DNA of 64,000 nt from Actinophytocola oryzae (GCF_004364325.1 NZ_SOCP01000003.1:310001-374000); one strand, 5' to 3'; positions 41,919 through 50,864 are shown, numbered from the stretch's first letter. Program-made: numbers and translations. Notes: generated by a model not told the origin, from the sequence alone.

Positions 41919-42656
41919 CGGGGCCGACCACTCGACGGTCACGTGGTCCGGCTCGAACGTCGTGGTGGCGTTGTGGTCGGCGGCCGTCTCCTTGAGCACG
42001 GTCGGGTCGTCCGGCTGCGTGCCTGTCAGGAGGACACGCAGCCGGCCGTCCTCGTCGGTCGCCTTCACGCGGACCGAGCTCTCGAACAGCGGCATGACGT
42101 CACGCAGGAACGACTCGAGCGCCAGCGGGGCCTTCAGGTCCACCCGGCCCTCGATGGACGGCCTGGCCTGCAGCTCCGGGTCGAGTGCCCCGATCACGTC
42201 GACGATCGAGCGGTCGCCGTTGAAGACGTGGGAGCGGATCTCCCGCAGCACCCGGTCCATGTCGGCCGTGACCGCCCGCAGCGCCGGTGCGGCCGACGGG
42301 TGGCGGGCCGCGGCGGACTGGAGGGCCAGGCTGATGCCGAACAGGTCGCGCACGGTCGTCGACCCGAGGTCCTGCGCGATGCGGTCGGCCTCGCGCAGCC
42401 GGACGAGCTGTTCGGTCGACCGGTTCTCGCGAAGGATGCGGTCCCGTGTCTCGTCGAGCCAGCGGGTGAGCGTGAGCACCGCGACGACCCCGACGACGAC
42501 GGCCAGGGCCGCGGCCGGGATCGGTACGAGACGGGCCCACGACCCGCCGGACGAGACCTGTGTCGACAACACTGTCGTGACAAGCGTCACCAAGAGCAGC
42601 GATATTGCGCCGCCTACGAGAACGTAGAAGCGCCATCTGAGCGTGCTCAACCCCAT
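41913..42656 (-). CDS. Histidine-kinase-like membrane protein lacking the phospho-acceptor His
   Basis: A 247-residue protein with two N-terminal membrane helices (11-32, 43-64) and a linker, then a helix pair resembling the HisKA_3 dimerisation domain: READRIAQDLGSTTVRDLFG at 88-107. In kinases of this type the segment reads DLHD; here the His is G98. The following helix (DMDRVLREIRSHVF) still matches. The last 80 residues could be a reduced ATPase-like domain, but the N, G1 and G2 boxes are missing. It is probably a non-catalytic sensor or pseudokinase. It overlaps the end of the pentapeptide gene by six bases (convergent). Confidence 0.65.
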   Translation of the reverse strand: MGLSTLRWRFYVLVGGAISLLLVTLVTTVLSTQVSSGGSWARLVPIPAAALAVVVGVVAVLTLTRWLDETRDRILRENRSTEQLVRLREADRIAQDLGSTTVRDLFGISLALQSAAARHPSAAPALRAVTADMDRVLREIRSHVFNGDRSIVDVIGALDPELQARPSIEGRVDLKAPLALESFLRDVMPLFESSVRVKATDEDGRLRVLLTGTQPDDPTVLKETAADHNATTTFEPDHVTVEWSAPL

Positions 42657-42691
42657 GGGAAAAATAGTAGTTACCCACAGCTACCGCACAA

Positions 42692-42708
42692 CCGTTGCTC
42701 GACAACGG
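42692..42708. terminator. Short hairpin after the secreted HAF-like gene
   Basis: CCGTTG (42692-42697) pairs with CAACGG (42703-42708) around a 5-base loop. It lies downstream of the secreted HAF-like gene on the minus strand and may terminate it before the pseudokinase promoter. Confidence 0.45.
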
Positions 42709-42756
42709 AAACAATTGTCAAGTCGGCACTGTGGGAAATATACGAACCATCGGCGT

Positions 42757-43704
42757 TCAATGGCAGGTCCACCGGACCGGAAACGTCCCGAGATCATTCG
42801 CCGGCGCGACGAACCCGCCTGCCTCCCGATCCCCCATCGCCGTGACCGAGCCGGGCACGTAGCCTGCGGGCGAGGGCAGCGGGACGGGCGTCGAACCGTT
42901 CCACAGCAACGGTTCCCCGACCCGGCCCGCCCCGACGACCACCCCGTCCCGGCCGACCGCCACGGCCGCCGTGCCACCGGGGAAGACCTTCGCGGGCCGC
43001 CCGTCGAGCCCCCAGCCTGCCGCGACCATGTCCTCACCCGCGGCGCCGACCACGAACCCGTCCCGCATGTCCCGCACGTCGCCGAGCTCCACCGGCACGC
43101 GCGGGCCGTCGGGATTCCACGCGAATCCCTGCCACCGGAGTTTCCCGTTCTGAATATGCCCGGTGCGCGCGACGACGGTGCCGTCATCATCGATAATCGG
43201 TTGCCGATAAGCGGCATAACCCGATGGCATGGCGAGAATTCGCGCGGGGCCGTCCAGGGGCCAGACCACGAGCGCGGCGCCGTCGTACCCGACCGCGTCG
43301 CCACGCGCGTTGACGTCCATGGCGACCGACGTGCCGCCTGCGGGCAGGTACTCGTACGCCCCGTCGAACCGCACGGCACGCGGCCGCCCGTCCGTCCCGG
43401 CCGCACTGCCCACCGCGATCCCGTCCGGGTTGACAGCCCGCAGCTCGGTGGCCGAGCCGAACGCCCGCCCCGCCGCCACGAGCCTGCCGTGCCGCCACAG
43501 GACGCCCTGGTCGTCCGCGACGCCTGCCAGCCAGTCGCCCGCGCCGCCGGTGACCCGCCCGGCGAACGCGCCCTCCGGCAGGGGAAGCAGCTCCGCCGAC
43601 CACACGCACTCCGCCCGGCCGGGACCCACCGCCGCGGCAGGGGAAGCACCGACCATGGCGACCACGGCACACACGACTGCGACCACTCGACCAGTTTCGA
43701 TCAT
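42757..43704 (-). CDS. Secreted HAF-repeat-like protein
   Basis: A 315-residue exported protein. A Sec signal (VVAVVCAVVAMVGASPAAA) is followed by about six weak repeats of roughly 40 residues, ending in patterns such as AVNPDGIAVGSAAG, DVNARGDAVGYDG, and MRDGFVVGAAG, like HAF/beta-propeller repeats of extracellular proteins. No catalytic site is seen. Likely a surface or extracellular beta-propeller with unknown ligand. ATG at 43704 gives a proper signal peptide. Confidence 0.75.
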   Translation of the reverse strand: MIETGRVVAVVCAVVAMVGASPAAAVGPGRAECVWSAELLPLPEGAFAGRVTGGAGDWLAGVADDQGVLWRHGRLVAAGRAFGSATELRAVNPDGIAVGSAAGTDGRPRAVRFDGAYEYLPAGGTSVAMDVNARGDAVGYDGAALVVWPLDGPARILAMPSGYAAYRQPIIDDDGTVVARTGHIQNGKLRWQGFAWNPDGPRVPVELGDVRDMRDGFVVGAAGEDMVAAGWGLDGRPAKVFPGGTAAVAVGRDGVVVGAGRVGEPLLWNGSTPVPLPSPAGYVPGSVTAMGDREAGGFVAPANDLGTFPVRWTCH

Positions 43705-43842
43705 ACGTTCGAATCTACTGGATCATGGTCGCCCTGTCAGGGAGAACGGAAGATCTCGGCCAGTGTTTTGCGCACCGATTCAACGCGAAAACAGTCGCCG
43801 ACGGGCTTGCCTGCCACGGATTCAGTCGTGAAGATGGCAGGC

Positions 43843-45276
43843 ATGAGCGAGAAGCGCACACTCCGGAACTTCGTCGACGGCGCGTACACCGAACCGGCCA
43901 CCGGGCGGTACACAGACGTGGTCGACCCCAGCACCGGTGAGGTCTTCGCGTCGGCGCCGCTGTCCGGGCCGGAGGACGTCGACGCCGCCATGCGAGCCGC
44001 GTCGACCGCCTTCGAGACCTGGCGCACGACCGAGCCGAAGCAGCGCCAGCTCGCCATGCTCAGGTTCGCCGACGCCATCGAGGCCAGGGCCGACGAGCTG
44101 GTGGACCTCGAGTGCGAGAACACCGGCAAGCCCCGGCAGCTGACCCTTGACGAGGAGATCCCGCCCGCGGTCGACCACTTCCGCTTCTTCGCCGGGGCCG
44201 CCCGTGTACTGGAGGGCAAGTCGGCGGGCGAGTACATGGCGGGGCACACGAGTTACGTGCGCCGCGAGCCGATCGGCGTCTGCGCGCAGGTCACGCCGTG
44301 GAACTACCCGCTCATGATGGCGGTCTGGAAGATCGCCCCCGCCATCGCGGCAGGCAACACGGTGGTGCTGAAGCCGTCCGACACCACTCCCCTCTCGACG
44401 CTGCTGCTCGCCGAGATCGCGGCGGAGTTCTTCCCGGACGGCGTGTTCAACGTGGTGTGCGGCGACCGGGACACCGGCCGTGCGCTGGTCGCGCACCCGG
44501 TCCCGCAGCTCGTGTCGATCACCGGTTCGGTCCGCGCGGGCCGCGAGGTGGCACTGGCGGCGGCGCAGGACCTCAAGCGCGTGCACCTCGAGCTGGGCGG
44601 CAAGGCCCCGGTGGTGGTCTTCGACGACGCCGACATCGCCGCGGCGGCGGAGGCCATCGCGGTCGGCGGCTACTTCAACGCGGGCCAGGACTGCACGGCG
44701 GCCACACGGGTCATCGCGGGCCCCGGCCTGCACGACGAGTTGGTGGCGGCGCTGGCGGAGCAGGCACGCAACACCCGCACGGGGCCGCCGTCGGACCCGG
44801 ACGTGCTCTACGGCCCGCTGAACAACGCCAACCAGCTGTCCAGGGTCAGCGGCTTCCTGGAGCGGCTGCCGGACCACGCGTCGGTGCGGGCGGGCGGCGA
44901 GCAGGTCGGCGACCGAGGCTACTTCTACGCCCCCACGGTGGTCTCCGGGCTACGGCAGCAGGACGAGATCATCCAGGACGAGGTGTTCGGCCCGGTCATC
45001 ACCGTGCAGCGCTTCACCGACGAGGCCGAGGCCGTGGCCTGGGCCAACGGCGTGGAGTACGGCCTGTCCGCGTCCGTGTGGACCAGGGACCACAGCCGGG
45101 CCATGCGCATGACGGCCGCGCTCGACTTCGGCTGCGTGTGGGTGAACACGCACATCCCGTTCATCTCGGAGATGCCGCACGGGGGCTTCAAGCACTCCGG
45201 CTACGGCAAGGACCTGTCGATGTACGGGCTGGAGGACTACACGCGCGTCAAGCACGTGATGCACAACATCGGTTAG
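43843..45276 (+). CDS. NAD-dependent aldehyde dehydrogenase (gamma-aminobutyraldehyde dehydrogenase type)
   Basis: A 477-residue ALDH. The catalytic cysteine is C284 (GQDCTAAT), the general base Glu is E250 (LELGGKAP), and the NAD-binding WNYPLMMAVWK segment is intact. The ending SEMPHGGFKHSGYGKDLSMY is typical of the gamma-aminobutyraldehyde/betaine aldehyde branch. In this locus it would oxidise the aminoaldehyde made by the aminotransferase at 51481, giving GABA-like acids from polyamines. Start 43843 is used; an in-frame ATG three codons earlier (43834) is also possible. The 3' end overlaps the convergent small gene by four bases. Confidence 0.88.
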   Translation: MSEKRTLRNFVDGAYTEPATGRYTDVVDPSTGEVFASAPLSGPEDVDAAMRAASTAFETWRTTEPKQRQLAMLRFADAIEARADELVDLECENTGKPRQLTLDEEIPPAVDHFRFFAGAARVLEGKSAGEYMAGHTSYVRREPIGVCAQVTPWNYPLMMAVWKIAPAIAAGNTVVLKPSDTTPLSTLLLAEIAAEFFPDGVFNVVCGDRDTGRALVAHPVPQLVSITGSVRAGREVALAAAQDLKRVHLELGGKAPVVVFDDADIAAAAEAIAVGGYFNAGQDCTAATRVIAGPGLHDELVAALAEQARNTRTGPPSDPDVLYGPLNNANQLSRVSGFLERLPDHASVRAGGEQVGDRGYFYAPTVVSGLRQQDEIIQDEVFGPVITVQRFTDEAEAVAWANGVEYGLSASVWTRDHSRAMRMTAALDFGCVWVNTHIPFISEMPHGGFKHSGYGKDLSMYGLEDYTRVKHVMHNIG

Positions 45277-45416
45277 GGCTCGGCGGGAAGCTGCTCGACG
45301 GCGTCCTCGCCGTCGGGCGGCTTCTCCGGTTCTTCGACCTGTTCCGGCGGACCGTCGAGCAGCTCCCGCAGCTGACGCTGACGGATCGCGTTGGCCTGGC
45401 GTCGCTGTCGCAACAT
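45273..45416 (-). CDS. 47-residue charged small protein
   Basis: A 47-codon gene too short to be called routinely. AAGGGAG lies at good distance before the ATG at 45416, and third positions are GC-rich. The product is basic at the N terminus (MLRQRRQANAIRQRQLRELL) and then acidic and Pro-rich (PPEQVEEPEKPP). It follows the saccharopine-dehydrogenase-like gene on the same strand after 68 bases, so it could be the last gene of the pot unit. Role unknown; possibly a small regulator or binding partner. It ends four bases inside the convergent ALDH gene. Confidence 0.6.
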   Translation of the reverse strand: MLRQRRQANAIRQRQLRELLDGPPEQVEEPEKPPDGEDAVEQLPAEP

Positions 45417-45484
45417 GGTGTGCTCCCTTCGTCACACACCACGGTAGAACTCCGGCAGCGGGAGGGCTCCCGGTTTTCCCGAAG

Positions 45485-46681
45485 TCACTGCTCCCGCATG
45501 CCCCACGGGGAGGCGTACTCCTTCAGCAGGTCCAGGAACGGGACCGCGTCGAAGGCCTCGGGACCCAGGACGCCGGTCCCCGACCACGCGCCGGAGGCGA
45601 GCAGCTCCAGTGCCACGACCGGGTTGATCGCCGTCTGCCACGCGACGGCCTGGTGGCCGTACTCGCGCATGGACCACTCGTTGTCGACCACGTGGTAGAG
45701 GTACACCTCGCGGGGCACGCCGGAGAGGTCCAGCCCACGCACCCACGTGCCCGCACACGTCTTGCCACGCATCCGCGGCCCGAGGCCCGCCGGGTCCGGC
45801 AGGCACGCGGCCACGACGTCACGCGGCGACACCGAGACGCCGCCGACCTGGACAGGCTCGACGGAGGCCAGGCCGGTCCTGTGCAGTGTCTTCAGCACCT
45901 CGATGAACTCGTTGCCGAGGCCGTACTTGAACGTCACCCGCCTGGCGGACACCCACCTCGGGATCAGCAGCACCTCCTCGTGCTCGACGTTCACGCACTC
46001 GACCGGGCCGATGCCCTCGGGGAAGTCGAACACCTCCGGCTCGGAGAACGGCTCCGTGGTGTACCAGCCCAGGTCCGACTCCCAGATCACCGGCGGGTTC
46101 AGGCACTCCTCGATCGTCGTCCAGATCGAGAACGTCGGGGCGAAGGCGTAGCCGTCGACGACCAGGTTCGCGCCGTCGCGCACGCCGACCTCGTCGATCG
46201 CGGAGAACAGGTGGTCGGCGGCGTAGCGGGCGAAGACGTCCGAAAGCCCCGGCTCCACACCGATGCCGACGAGCGCCAGACGTTCCCTGGACGCCCACAG
46301 GGAGCCCTGCGCGAACTGGTCGTCGCCCAGTTTCACGCCGGGTCGCGAGTACGGCGCCTCGGGGTCCGGTGTGGACAGTGACATCGCCATGTCGAGGTAG
46401 TCGGCACCAGCGGCCAGCGCGCCCTCGAAGACCGGCATGACGAAGCGCGGGTCGACCGCGTTGAACACGTGCGTGATCCGGTGCGCCCGGCACAGGTCCG
46501 CGACCGCGTCGGCAGAGGACGCGTCCACGGTCACCGACGAGAACCGGGCGTCGACCACGCACGCGTCCGCACGGGCCGCCGAGTAGTCGGCCACCACGTA
46601 GGACTCGAAGAACTTCCGCCGCGCGGCGATGGCCACGGCCGCGGAACCCACCGCGCCAGCACCGATCTGGAGCACCCTCAT
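45485..46681 (-). CDS. Saccharopine-dehydrogenase-like NAD(P) oxidoreductase
   Basis: A 398-residue protein with an N-terminal Rossmann motif (QIGAGAVGSAA) and the Sacchrp_dh_C domain. FNAVDPRFVMPVFEGALAAGADYLDMA and GIGVEPGLSDVFARYAAD are characteristic. The family includes saccharopine reductase, homospermidine synthase and carboxynorspermidine dehydrogenase, all joining or cleaving amines through Schiff-base chemistry. Between a polyamine transporter and an aminobutyraldehyde dehydrogenase, a reaction on polyamine or diamine-derived imines is the best inference. It starts 46 bases after potC, so it is probably cotranscribed. Confidence 0.8.
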   Translation of the reverse strand: MRVLQIGAGAVGSAAVAIAARRKFFESYVVADYSAARADACVVDARFSSVTVDASSADAVADLCRAHRITHVFNAVDPRFVMPVFEGALAAGADYLDMAMSLSTPDPEAPYSRPGVKLGDDQFAQGSLWASRERLALVGIGVEPGLSDVFARYAADHLFSAIDEVGVRDGANLVVDGYAFAPTFSIWTTIEECLNPPVIWESDLGWYTTEPFSEPEVFDFPEGIGPVECVNVEHEEVLLIPRWVSARRVTFKYGLGNEFIEVLKTLHRTGLASVEPVQVGGVSVSPRDVVAACLPDPAGLGPRMRGKTCAGTWVRGLDLSGVPREVYLYHVVDNEWSMREYGHQAVAWQTAINPVVALELLASGAWSGTGVLGPEAFDAVPFLDLLKEYASPWGMREQ

Positions 46682-46700
46682 GCTGTCCCCTCACCCGAAC

Positions 46701-46730
46701 ATCGATGATGTGCTCCGCGAACTCCGCTCA
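46701..46730 (-). repeat. Stop-codon-linked GAGC element at the potC end
   Basis: Read on the minus strand from the potC TGA: TGAGCGGAGTTCGCGGAGC then ACATCATCGAT. It matches the element at the haem-protein stop (39371) at most positions. Confidence 0.55.
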
Positions 46731-47528
46731 TACGAACTCGGCCTTCCGCCGACCGCGTAGCTGCACGATGACCACGAGCACGAACGCCAGCACGAACACT
46801 GCCGTACCGATCACGTTGACCTGGCGGGGAATCCCGCGCTGTGCCGCACCCCACACGTACATCGGGAACGTGACCGTGGTGCCCGAGTTGAAGTTCGTGA
46901 TGATGAAGTCGTCGAACGACAGCGACAGCGACAGCATCGCCGCGGCCGCGATGCCCGGCAGCACCAGCGGGAGCGTGACCTTGCGGAAGGTCTGCACCTC
47001 GTTGGCGTACAGGTCCATCGCGGCCTCCTGCAGCCGGGGGTCCAGCGTGGCGAGCCGCGCCTTGACCGTGACGACCACGAACGACACGCAGAACAGGATG
47101 TGTGCCACGACGACGGTCCAGAACCCGAGCGGCACCCGCAGCGTCACGAACAACGCGAGCAGCGACGAGCCCATCACCACCTCGGGGGTGGCCATCGGCA
47201 GGAAGATCAGCACGTTCGTCGTGGCCCGGCCGCGGAAGCGGTGCCGTGCCAGCGCGAACGCCATCAGCGTACCGAGGATCGTGGCCACCAACGTTGCCAC
47301 CAGGGCGATGCCGACGCTCACCCGCAGCGCGTCACCGATCCCGGCCGCACCGAAGGGATGCAGCCAGTACTCCAGTGTCCACTGCGACGACAGGTCGTAG
47401 GAGAGCCGGTTGGTCGGCTTGTTGATCGACAGCAGCAACACCACGACGATCGGCAGGAACAGGTACGCCAGCACCACCAGCCCGACGACGAGCACCCAGT
47501 GGTCCGCCACCCAGCGCCAGAACCGCAC
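46728..47528 (-). CDS. potC: Polyamine ABC transporter permease
   Basis: A 266-residue permease with six membrane helices and the binding-protein-dependent EAA loop (EAAMDLYANEVQTFRKVTLPL). It matches PotC/YdcV-type permeases for spermidine/putrescine. GTG at 47528 directly follows the potB stop with no gap. It pairs with PotB as the channel, powered by PotA, fed by PotD. The stop codon lies in the GAGC-rich element, and the saccharopine-dehydrogenase-like gene follows. Confidence 0.9.
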   Translation of the reverse strand: MRFWRWVADHWVLVVGLVVLAYLFLPIVVVLLLSINKPTNRLSYDLSSQWTLEYWLHPFGAAGIGDALRVSVGIALVATLVATILGTLMAFALARHRFRGRATTNVLIFLPMATPEVVMGSSLLALFVTLRVPLGFWTVVVAHILFCVSFVVVTVKARLATLDPRLQEAAMDLYANEVQTFRKVTLPLVLPGIAAAAMLSLSLSFDDFIITNFNSGTTVTFPMYVWGAAQRGIPRQVNVIGTAVFVLAFVLVVIVQLRGRRKAEFV

Positions 47529-48446
47529 TCAGACCACCTCATCCGTCCCGGCCGCGCGGACATAGCTGAACACCATCACGAGGATCGTCGCCATCAACAG
47601 GAACGACAGCGCGGCGGCCTGCGGGTAGTCGAGCCGTACCAGGAACGCCGAGTCGATCACGTTGCCGATCATGTACTCGTTCGGCGTGCCGAGCAGTTCG
47701 GCGTTGATGTAGTCGCCCGCCGCCGGGATGAACGTCAGCAGCGTGCCCGCGATCAGGCCCGGCATCGACAGCGGCAGCGTCACGCGCCGGAACGCGGTGA
47801 CCGGCTTGGCGTACAGGTCACCGGCGGCCTCCAACAGCCTGCCGTCCAACCGTTCCAGGCTCGCGTACAGCGGGAGCACCATGAACGGCAGGAAGTTGTA
47901 CACCAGCCCGCACACGACCGCGGCCGGTGTGGCGAGCAGCCGGAAGTCGTCGGGGAAGAACGGCAGGGCGCGGAAGAACCCGACCAGGGCACCGTTGTCG
48001 GAGAGGATCGACTTCCACGCCAGCGTGCGCACCAGGAAGGTGGTGAAGAACGGCGCGATCACGCACACCAGCATCAGGTTGCGCCACCGGCCCGCCTTCA
48101 CCGCGATCGCGTACGCCAGCGGGTAGCCGAGCACCACGCAGATGATCGTCGCGAGACCCGCGTACACGGCGGACCGCACGAGGTGCGGCCAGTACGCGGC
48201 GATCGCGTCGACGTAGTTGCCGAACGCGAAGGTCTGCGAGTAACCCAGCTCCAGGCTGCCCGCCCGGTCGTAGAGGCTCGTGCCGGCCAGCTGCACCGAC
48301 GGCACGACGAAGAACAGCAGCAGCCACAACCCACCGGGTAACAGGAGTAGGTAGGGCGTCCACTTCCGCCGCCGCGACACGGGAGGCGGCGCCTCGACCG
48401 GCGGACCCGCGCTCGTGGTCGCCGCAGCGCCGACCAGCGCGGTCAC
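47529..48446 (-). CDS. potB: Polyamine ABC transporter permease
   Basis: A 305-residue permease with six membrane helices after a Pro-rich cytoplasmic start. The EAA loop (LLEAAGDLYAKPVTAFRRVTLPLSMPG, read in parts) and the PGGLWLLLFFVVPSV first helix match PotB. GTG at 48446 overlaps the potA stop as GTGA, so the start is fixed by coupling; longer upstream frames run through potA. It forms the channel with PotC. Confidence 0.9.
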   Translation of the reverse strand: MTALVGAAATTSAGPPVEAPPPVSRRRKWTPYLLLLPGGLWLLLFFVVPSVQLAGTSLYDRAGSLELGYSQTFAFGNYVDAIAAYWPHLVRSAVYAGLATIICVVLGYPLAYAIAVKAGRWRNLMLVCVIAPFFTTFLVRTLAWKSILSDNGALVGFFRALPFFPDDFRLLATPAAVVCGLVYNFLPFMVLPLYASLERLDGRLLEAAGDLYAKPVTAFRRVTLPLSMPGLIAGTLLTFIPAAGDYINAELLGTPNEYMIGNVIDSAFLVRLDYPQAAALSFLLMATILVMVFSYVRAAGTDEVV

Positions 48447-49582
48447 GGGGCGATCCCGAGCGGGTCGGCCGAGTACTGGGCCACCTCGTCGTCGCCACTG
48501 CCTGCCGGGCGGTCCAGTACGAACGAGTGCGGCGGGTACCAGTGCGCGACGACCTCGGTGCCCGGCGACAGCGGCTCCCCGGCGGCCGCGTTCGCCGAGA
48601 ACACCGACATCTCCTGTCCCCACGGGGTTCTGAGCAGGTACTCGGTGCTGACCCCCGCGTAGCACGTGTCGGTCAGCACTCCCCTGACCTGGTTGTGCGA
48701 CGCGGGTGCCTCCTCGCCGGGTACCGCGAGCCGCACCTTCTCCGGCCGCACGCCCAGCCAGACCCGGCCGTCCGTCGAACGAGCACGGCCGACCGGCGCG
48801 GCGAACCGTTCCCCGTGCGCGGTGAGGAGGACGTCGTCACCGTCCTTCCCGGACACCTCGGCGGCGAACAGGTTCGACTGGCCCAGGAAGTTCGACACGA
48901 ACGGCGAGGACGGGTACTCGTAGATGTCCGTCGGCGCACCGAGCTGTTCGATGCGGCCGTTGTTCATCACCGCGACCGTGTCGGCCATCCACATGGCCTC
49001 CTCCTGGTCGTGGGTGACGTGCAGGAAGGTGATGCCGACCTCGGTCTGGATGCGCTTCAGCTCGATCTGCATCTGCCTGCGCAGCTTGAGGTCCAGCGCG
49101 CCGAGCGGCTCGTCCAGCAACAGCACCTGTGGTTCGTTGACCAGCGCGCGGGCCAGCGCGATCCGCTGCTGCTGGCCGCCGGAGAGCTGTGCGGGCTTGC
49201 GCTTGGCGAACCCGGGTAACTGCACGAGGTCCAGCATCTCCGCGACCTTCTTCGCGACGTCCTTCACGCCGCGCTGCCGCAGCCCGAACGCGATGTTGTC
49301 CTCGATGTTCAGGTGCGGGAAGAGCGCGTAGCTCTGGAACACCGTGTTCACCGGCCGCCGGTAGGCACGCAGACCGGTGATGTCCTTGTCCCCCAGGCGG
49401 ATCGTGCCGTCAGTCAGCTCCTCGAGCCCGGCGACCATGCGCAGCGTCGTGGTCTTGCCGCAGCCGGACGCGCCCAACAGCGCGAAGAAACTGCCCTGCG
49501 GCACGGTCACGCTGAGGTCGTCGACAGCGGTCATAGCCCCGAACCGCTTCGTAACGTTCTCCAGTACGAGGTCAGCGTTCAT
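48443..49582 (-). CDS. potA: Polyamine ABC transporter ATP-binding protein
   Basis: A 379-residue ABC ATPase: Walker A GASGCGKTT (37-45), Q-loop, signature LSGGQQQR, Walker B VLLLDEPLGALD and the H-loop THDQEEAM, followed by a C-terminal TOBE domain (about 275-360; WLGVRPEKVRL). This is the PotA/CysA subfamily. It energises PotB/PotC. ATG at 49582 lies right after a GAGCG-rich gap that follows potD; a frame extension upstream uses that repeat and is not coding. Confidence 0.92.
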   Translation of the reverse strand: MNADLVLENVTKRFGAMTAVDDLSVTVPQGSFFALLGASGCGKTTTLRMVAGLEELTDGTIRLGDKDITGLRAYRRPVNTVFQSYALFPHLNIEDNIAFGLRQRGVKDVAKKVAEMLDLVQLPGFAKRKPAQLSGGQQQRIALARALVNEPQVLLLDEPLGALDLKLRRQMQIELKRIQTEVGITFLHVTHDQEEAMWMADTVAVMNNGRIEQLGAPTDIYEYPSSPFVSNFLGQSNLFAAEVSGKDGDDVLLTAHGERFAAPVGRARSTDGRVWLGVRPEKVRLAVPGEEAPASHNQVRGVLTDTCYAGVSTEYLLRTPWGQEMSVFSANAAAGEPLSPGTEVVAHWYPPHSFVLDRPAGSGDDEVAQYSADPLGIAP

Positions 49583-49631
49583 AGTTCGCTCTCGCTCCTC
49601 CGCCAACGGCGCTCCCGCTCACGGCCATGGT
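49583..49631 (-). repeat. GAGCG-rich intergenic element between potD and potA
   Basis: The 49-base gap reads on the minus strand GTGAGCGGGAGCG, then GGCGGAGGAGCGAGAGCGAAC just before the potA ATG (given here in two parts). It resembles the elements at 16618, 39371 and 46701. Confidence 0.45.
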
Positions 49632-50864
49632 TCATGCTCCGATCACCTGCTGGAACCGCTGCTCGTAGATGCGTTCCTGCGCCTCGTTGAGCGCCATGAA
49701 CACCTTCGTGTTCGCCAACGTGGACTCGCTGGGGAAGATCAGCTCGTTCTCCGCCAGCTCCGGGTCGATGTTCGCCATCTCGTCCTGGGCACCGACCACC
49801 GGGCAGATGTAGTTGACGTACGCGGCCAGCTCGGCAGCCACCGCGGGCTCGTAGTAGTAGTTCATGAGCATTTCGGCGTTGGTCTGGTGCGTGGCCTCGT
49901 TGGGGACCTGCATGTTGTCCGACCACAGCATCGCGCCGGACTCGGGCACCACGAACTGGACCTTCTCGTCCTCGAAGTTCAGCTGGATCACGTCGCCGGA
50001 CCAGCCGACGCACGCCGCGATGTCGCCCTTCGCGAGGTCCTGCGCGTAGTCGTTGCCGGTGAAGCGGCGGATCTGCCCCGAGTCGACGGCCGCCTGCAGC
50101 GTGTTGAGCGCGCCGTCGAACTGCTCCTCGGTGAAGTCCGACGGGTCGTGGCCGTTCGACCGCAGGATCAGGCCCATGGTGTCCCGCATCTCGGAAAGGC
50201 ACGTGACCTTGCCCCGTAGATCGGGCCGGGTCAGCAGCTCCTCTACGGTACGGACCTCGCTGGTGACGTTGCCGTTGAACGCGATGCCGGCGAGACCGCT
50301 CTGCCACGGCACGGCATACTCGGTCTTCCTGTCCCACGGGCGGCCACGCAGCTGGGGCAGCAGATTAGCGTCGACGTTGGGGAGCTTGTCCTTCCGGAGC
50401 GGCTGCACCCAGCCGAGCCGGATCATCCTCGCCGCCATCCAGTCGGTGAGGACGACGATGTCCCGGTCGATCGCCTGGCACGTGGAGAGCTGGTTGCGCA
50501 CCTTGCCGAAGAACTCGTTGTTGTCGTTGACGTCCTCCTGGTACGTGACCTGGATGCCCGTCTGGGACATGAACGCGTCGAGCGTCGGCCGCTTCGACTC
50601 GTCGTCCTCGTCGACGTCGATGTAGAGGGGCCAGTTGGACACGACGAGCGACTTGTCGGAACCGGACTCGTCGGTGGCGCGGCACGCGGCCGGGTCCTGG
50701 CGGGTGCCCGGCATGCCGCAGCCGGTGGCCAGCAGACCCGTCGCGGCCACCAGGCCACGCAGGACGGTCCTGCGGGACGTTCGGTTCTGTCCCGACAGAA
50801 CTGCCGCCGCCTCCGGGGAGAGCGGCGTGGGGGCCCTGGTTCGCATGGCGACTGATACTGACAC
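49632..50864 (-). CDS. potD: Polyamine-binding lipoprotein of an ABC transporter
   Basis: A 410-residue substrate-binding protein. The N terminus has a twin-arginine motif (SRRTVLRGL) and a lipobox (LLATGC, C49), so it is exported as a lipoprotein, perhaps by Tat. The mature domain is PotD/PotF-like: VSNWPLYIDVDE, TGIQVTYQEDVNDNNEFFGKV, YAVPWQSGLAGIAFN, and CVGWSGDVIQ near the ligand site. The acidic and aromatic residues fit polyamine binding. GTG at 50864 with GGGAAAG upstream is used; an ATG six codons later is an alternative. Divergent from the Lrp gene with 90 bases between. Confidence 0.9.
   Translation of the reverse strand: MSVSVAMRTRAPTPLSPEAAAVLSGQNRTSRRTVLRGLVAATGLLATGCGMPGTRQDPAACRATDESGSDKSLVVSNWPLYIDVDEDDESKRPTLDAFMSQTGIQVTYQEDVNDNNEFFGKVRNQLSTCQAIDRDIVVLTDWMAARMIRLGWVQPLRKDKLPNVDANLLPQLRGRPWDRKTEYAVPWQSGLAGIAFNGNVTSEVRTVEELLTRPDLRGKVTCLSEMRDTMGLILRSNGHDPSDFTEEQFDGALNTLQAAVDSGQIRRFTGNDYAQDLAKGDIAACVGWSGDVIQLNFEDEKVQFVVPESGAMLWSDNMQVPNEATHQTNAEMLMNYYYEPAVAAELAAYVNYICPVVGAQDEMANIDPELAENELIFPSESTLANTKVFMALNEAQERIYEQRFQQVIGA

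Noticed and set aside
45459..45472. CGGGAG-GG-CTCCCG as terminator behind the saccharopine-like gene
   Set aside because: The 2-base loop is too tight for the full stem, and no T-run follows on the minus strand; it may be chance.
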